From: Theodoxus fluviatilis
Lineage: Eukaryota > Mollusca > Gastropoda > Cycloneritida > Neritidae
Length of the DNA stretch: 64,000 nt
Assembly (NCBI GenBank): GCA_034096865.1
Contig: JAWQFJ010001295.1
Coordinates: forward strand, 16,001 to 80,000
Direction of reading: 5' to 3'
In this document: positions 63,546-64,000 of the stretch, one piece after another
Layout of the letters: each line of letters starts with the position of its first letter
Numbering within the stretch: position 1 is the stretch's first letter
Translations under genes and position numbers: made by a program
The notes under the pieces: model-generated
Told to the model about the DNA's origin: nothing
The model's database searches: none
The model's input: only the letters and a program-made list of their open reading frames with translations

Positions 63546-64000
63546 CTATGCAGGAAAGAGGCAAAGTCTCTAAGGTCTGAGGCAACATGTATTTCAATAT
63601 TCATCACATTTCAAGCAATTCTACAAAATTCTAATCACATTTAAAACCTTGCTCTCATTTTTTGATGAGTTTCATAAGGATATAATGACAAGATATTACA
63701 ATGATACAAACTGAAAAGAAATCTTGTTGAATTTTTCTTTTTCAAATTTACTTGAAGATGAGATGTGAGCTGTTGGATTAAAGGTGAGATGTAAAACACA
63801 CTACATATGGTGCCTTAAACTACAAGAGGTATTCAGTAATTTCCACTTCATCTTGTTCTGCATCATTCTACTTTCTGTCTGTTGAGCTGGATGGGTCCTA
63901 CACACCAGCACACTGTCATGGAAAGGTGACAAAGACCCCCACCATGATGAGCAGTCTACCATAACCTGCAAATGACTCCTCATACACTGCCGCACACTGA
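63546..64000. other. No feature recognised
   Basis: AT-rich sequence to the window edge. The missing 5' exons of GALNT are not seen here. Confidence 0.5.

Overview
This is a eukaryotic genomic window. It has GT-AG introns, a TATA-box promoter, AATAAA poly(A) signals, retroposons with target-site duplications, MITEs and very large minisatellites. The repeat style (AGGTCA-rich dispersed repeats, AAC-tailed retroposons, long CA/GA/GACA tracts) suggests a lophotrochozoan, most likely a marine gastropod mollusc. That is inference from style, not proven by any gene here. About 18 kb of the 64 kb is tandem repeat.

Layout. 1-5.8 kb is a 31-bp satellite-like array, interrupted by a 414-bp insertion at 1108-1521. 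5.98-8.68 kb holds an AGGTCA-rich repeat, microsatellites, a 234-bp MITE and the 3' end of a Gypsy-type LTR retrotransposon (minus strand), which ends at three Ns. 8.68-10.35 kb is an approximately 88-bp minisatellite. 11-13.1 kb has exon-like pieces I cannot name. 13.1-17.3 kb is repeats and LINE remnants. 17.4-21.4 kb is a complete alpha-tubulin gene (plus strand, four coding exons, 451 codons, TATA box, poly(A) signal). 21.4-33.8 kb is repeat-rich non-coding DNA, part of which may be a long 3' UTR of the next gene. 33.8-58.7 kb (minus strand) is the catalytic and lectin part of a polypeptide N-acetylgalactosaminyltransferase (GALNT). Its N-terminal exons lie beyond the window, past a 3.8-kb minisatellite. 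62.5-64 kb holds a second copy of the 234-bp MITE and a 61-bp tandem repeat.

The most interesting object is the GALNT gene. I can trace eleven coding exons whose splice phases all fit. Two of them, 56830-57033 and 48862-49062, are diverged duplicates of one catalytic-domain exon with identical entry and exit phases. This is the arrangement expected of mutually exclusive alternative exons. They encode the segment with the GGF-x-W motif, which in human GALNT2 helps line the acceptor-peptide groove. A 4.5-kb, 49-bp-unit minisatellite separates them. Joining the flanking exons without either copy creates an immediate TGA.

Repeats also sit at other GALNT splice sites. A truncated tRNA-type SINE supplies the 5' splice site of the exon at 43430-43527. 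A 22-bp minisatellite of about 170 units runs into the 3' splice site of the exon at 58521-58687. A 53-bp minisatellite ends about 40 nt before another acceptor. An AAC-tailed retroposon with a 12-bp target duplication lies 18 nt inside an intron, with an inverted partner 300 bp away. Whether any of these change splicing needs transcript data.
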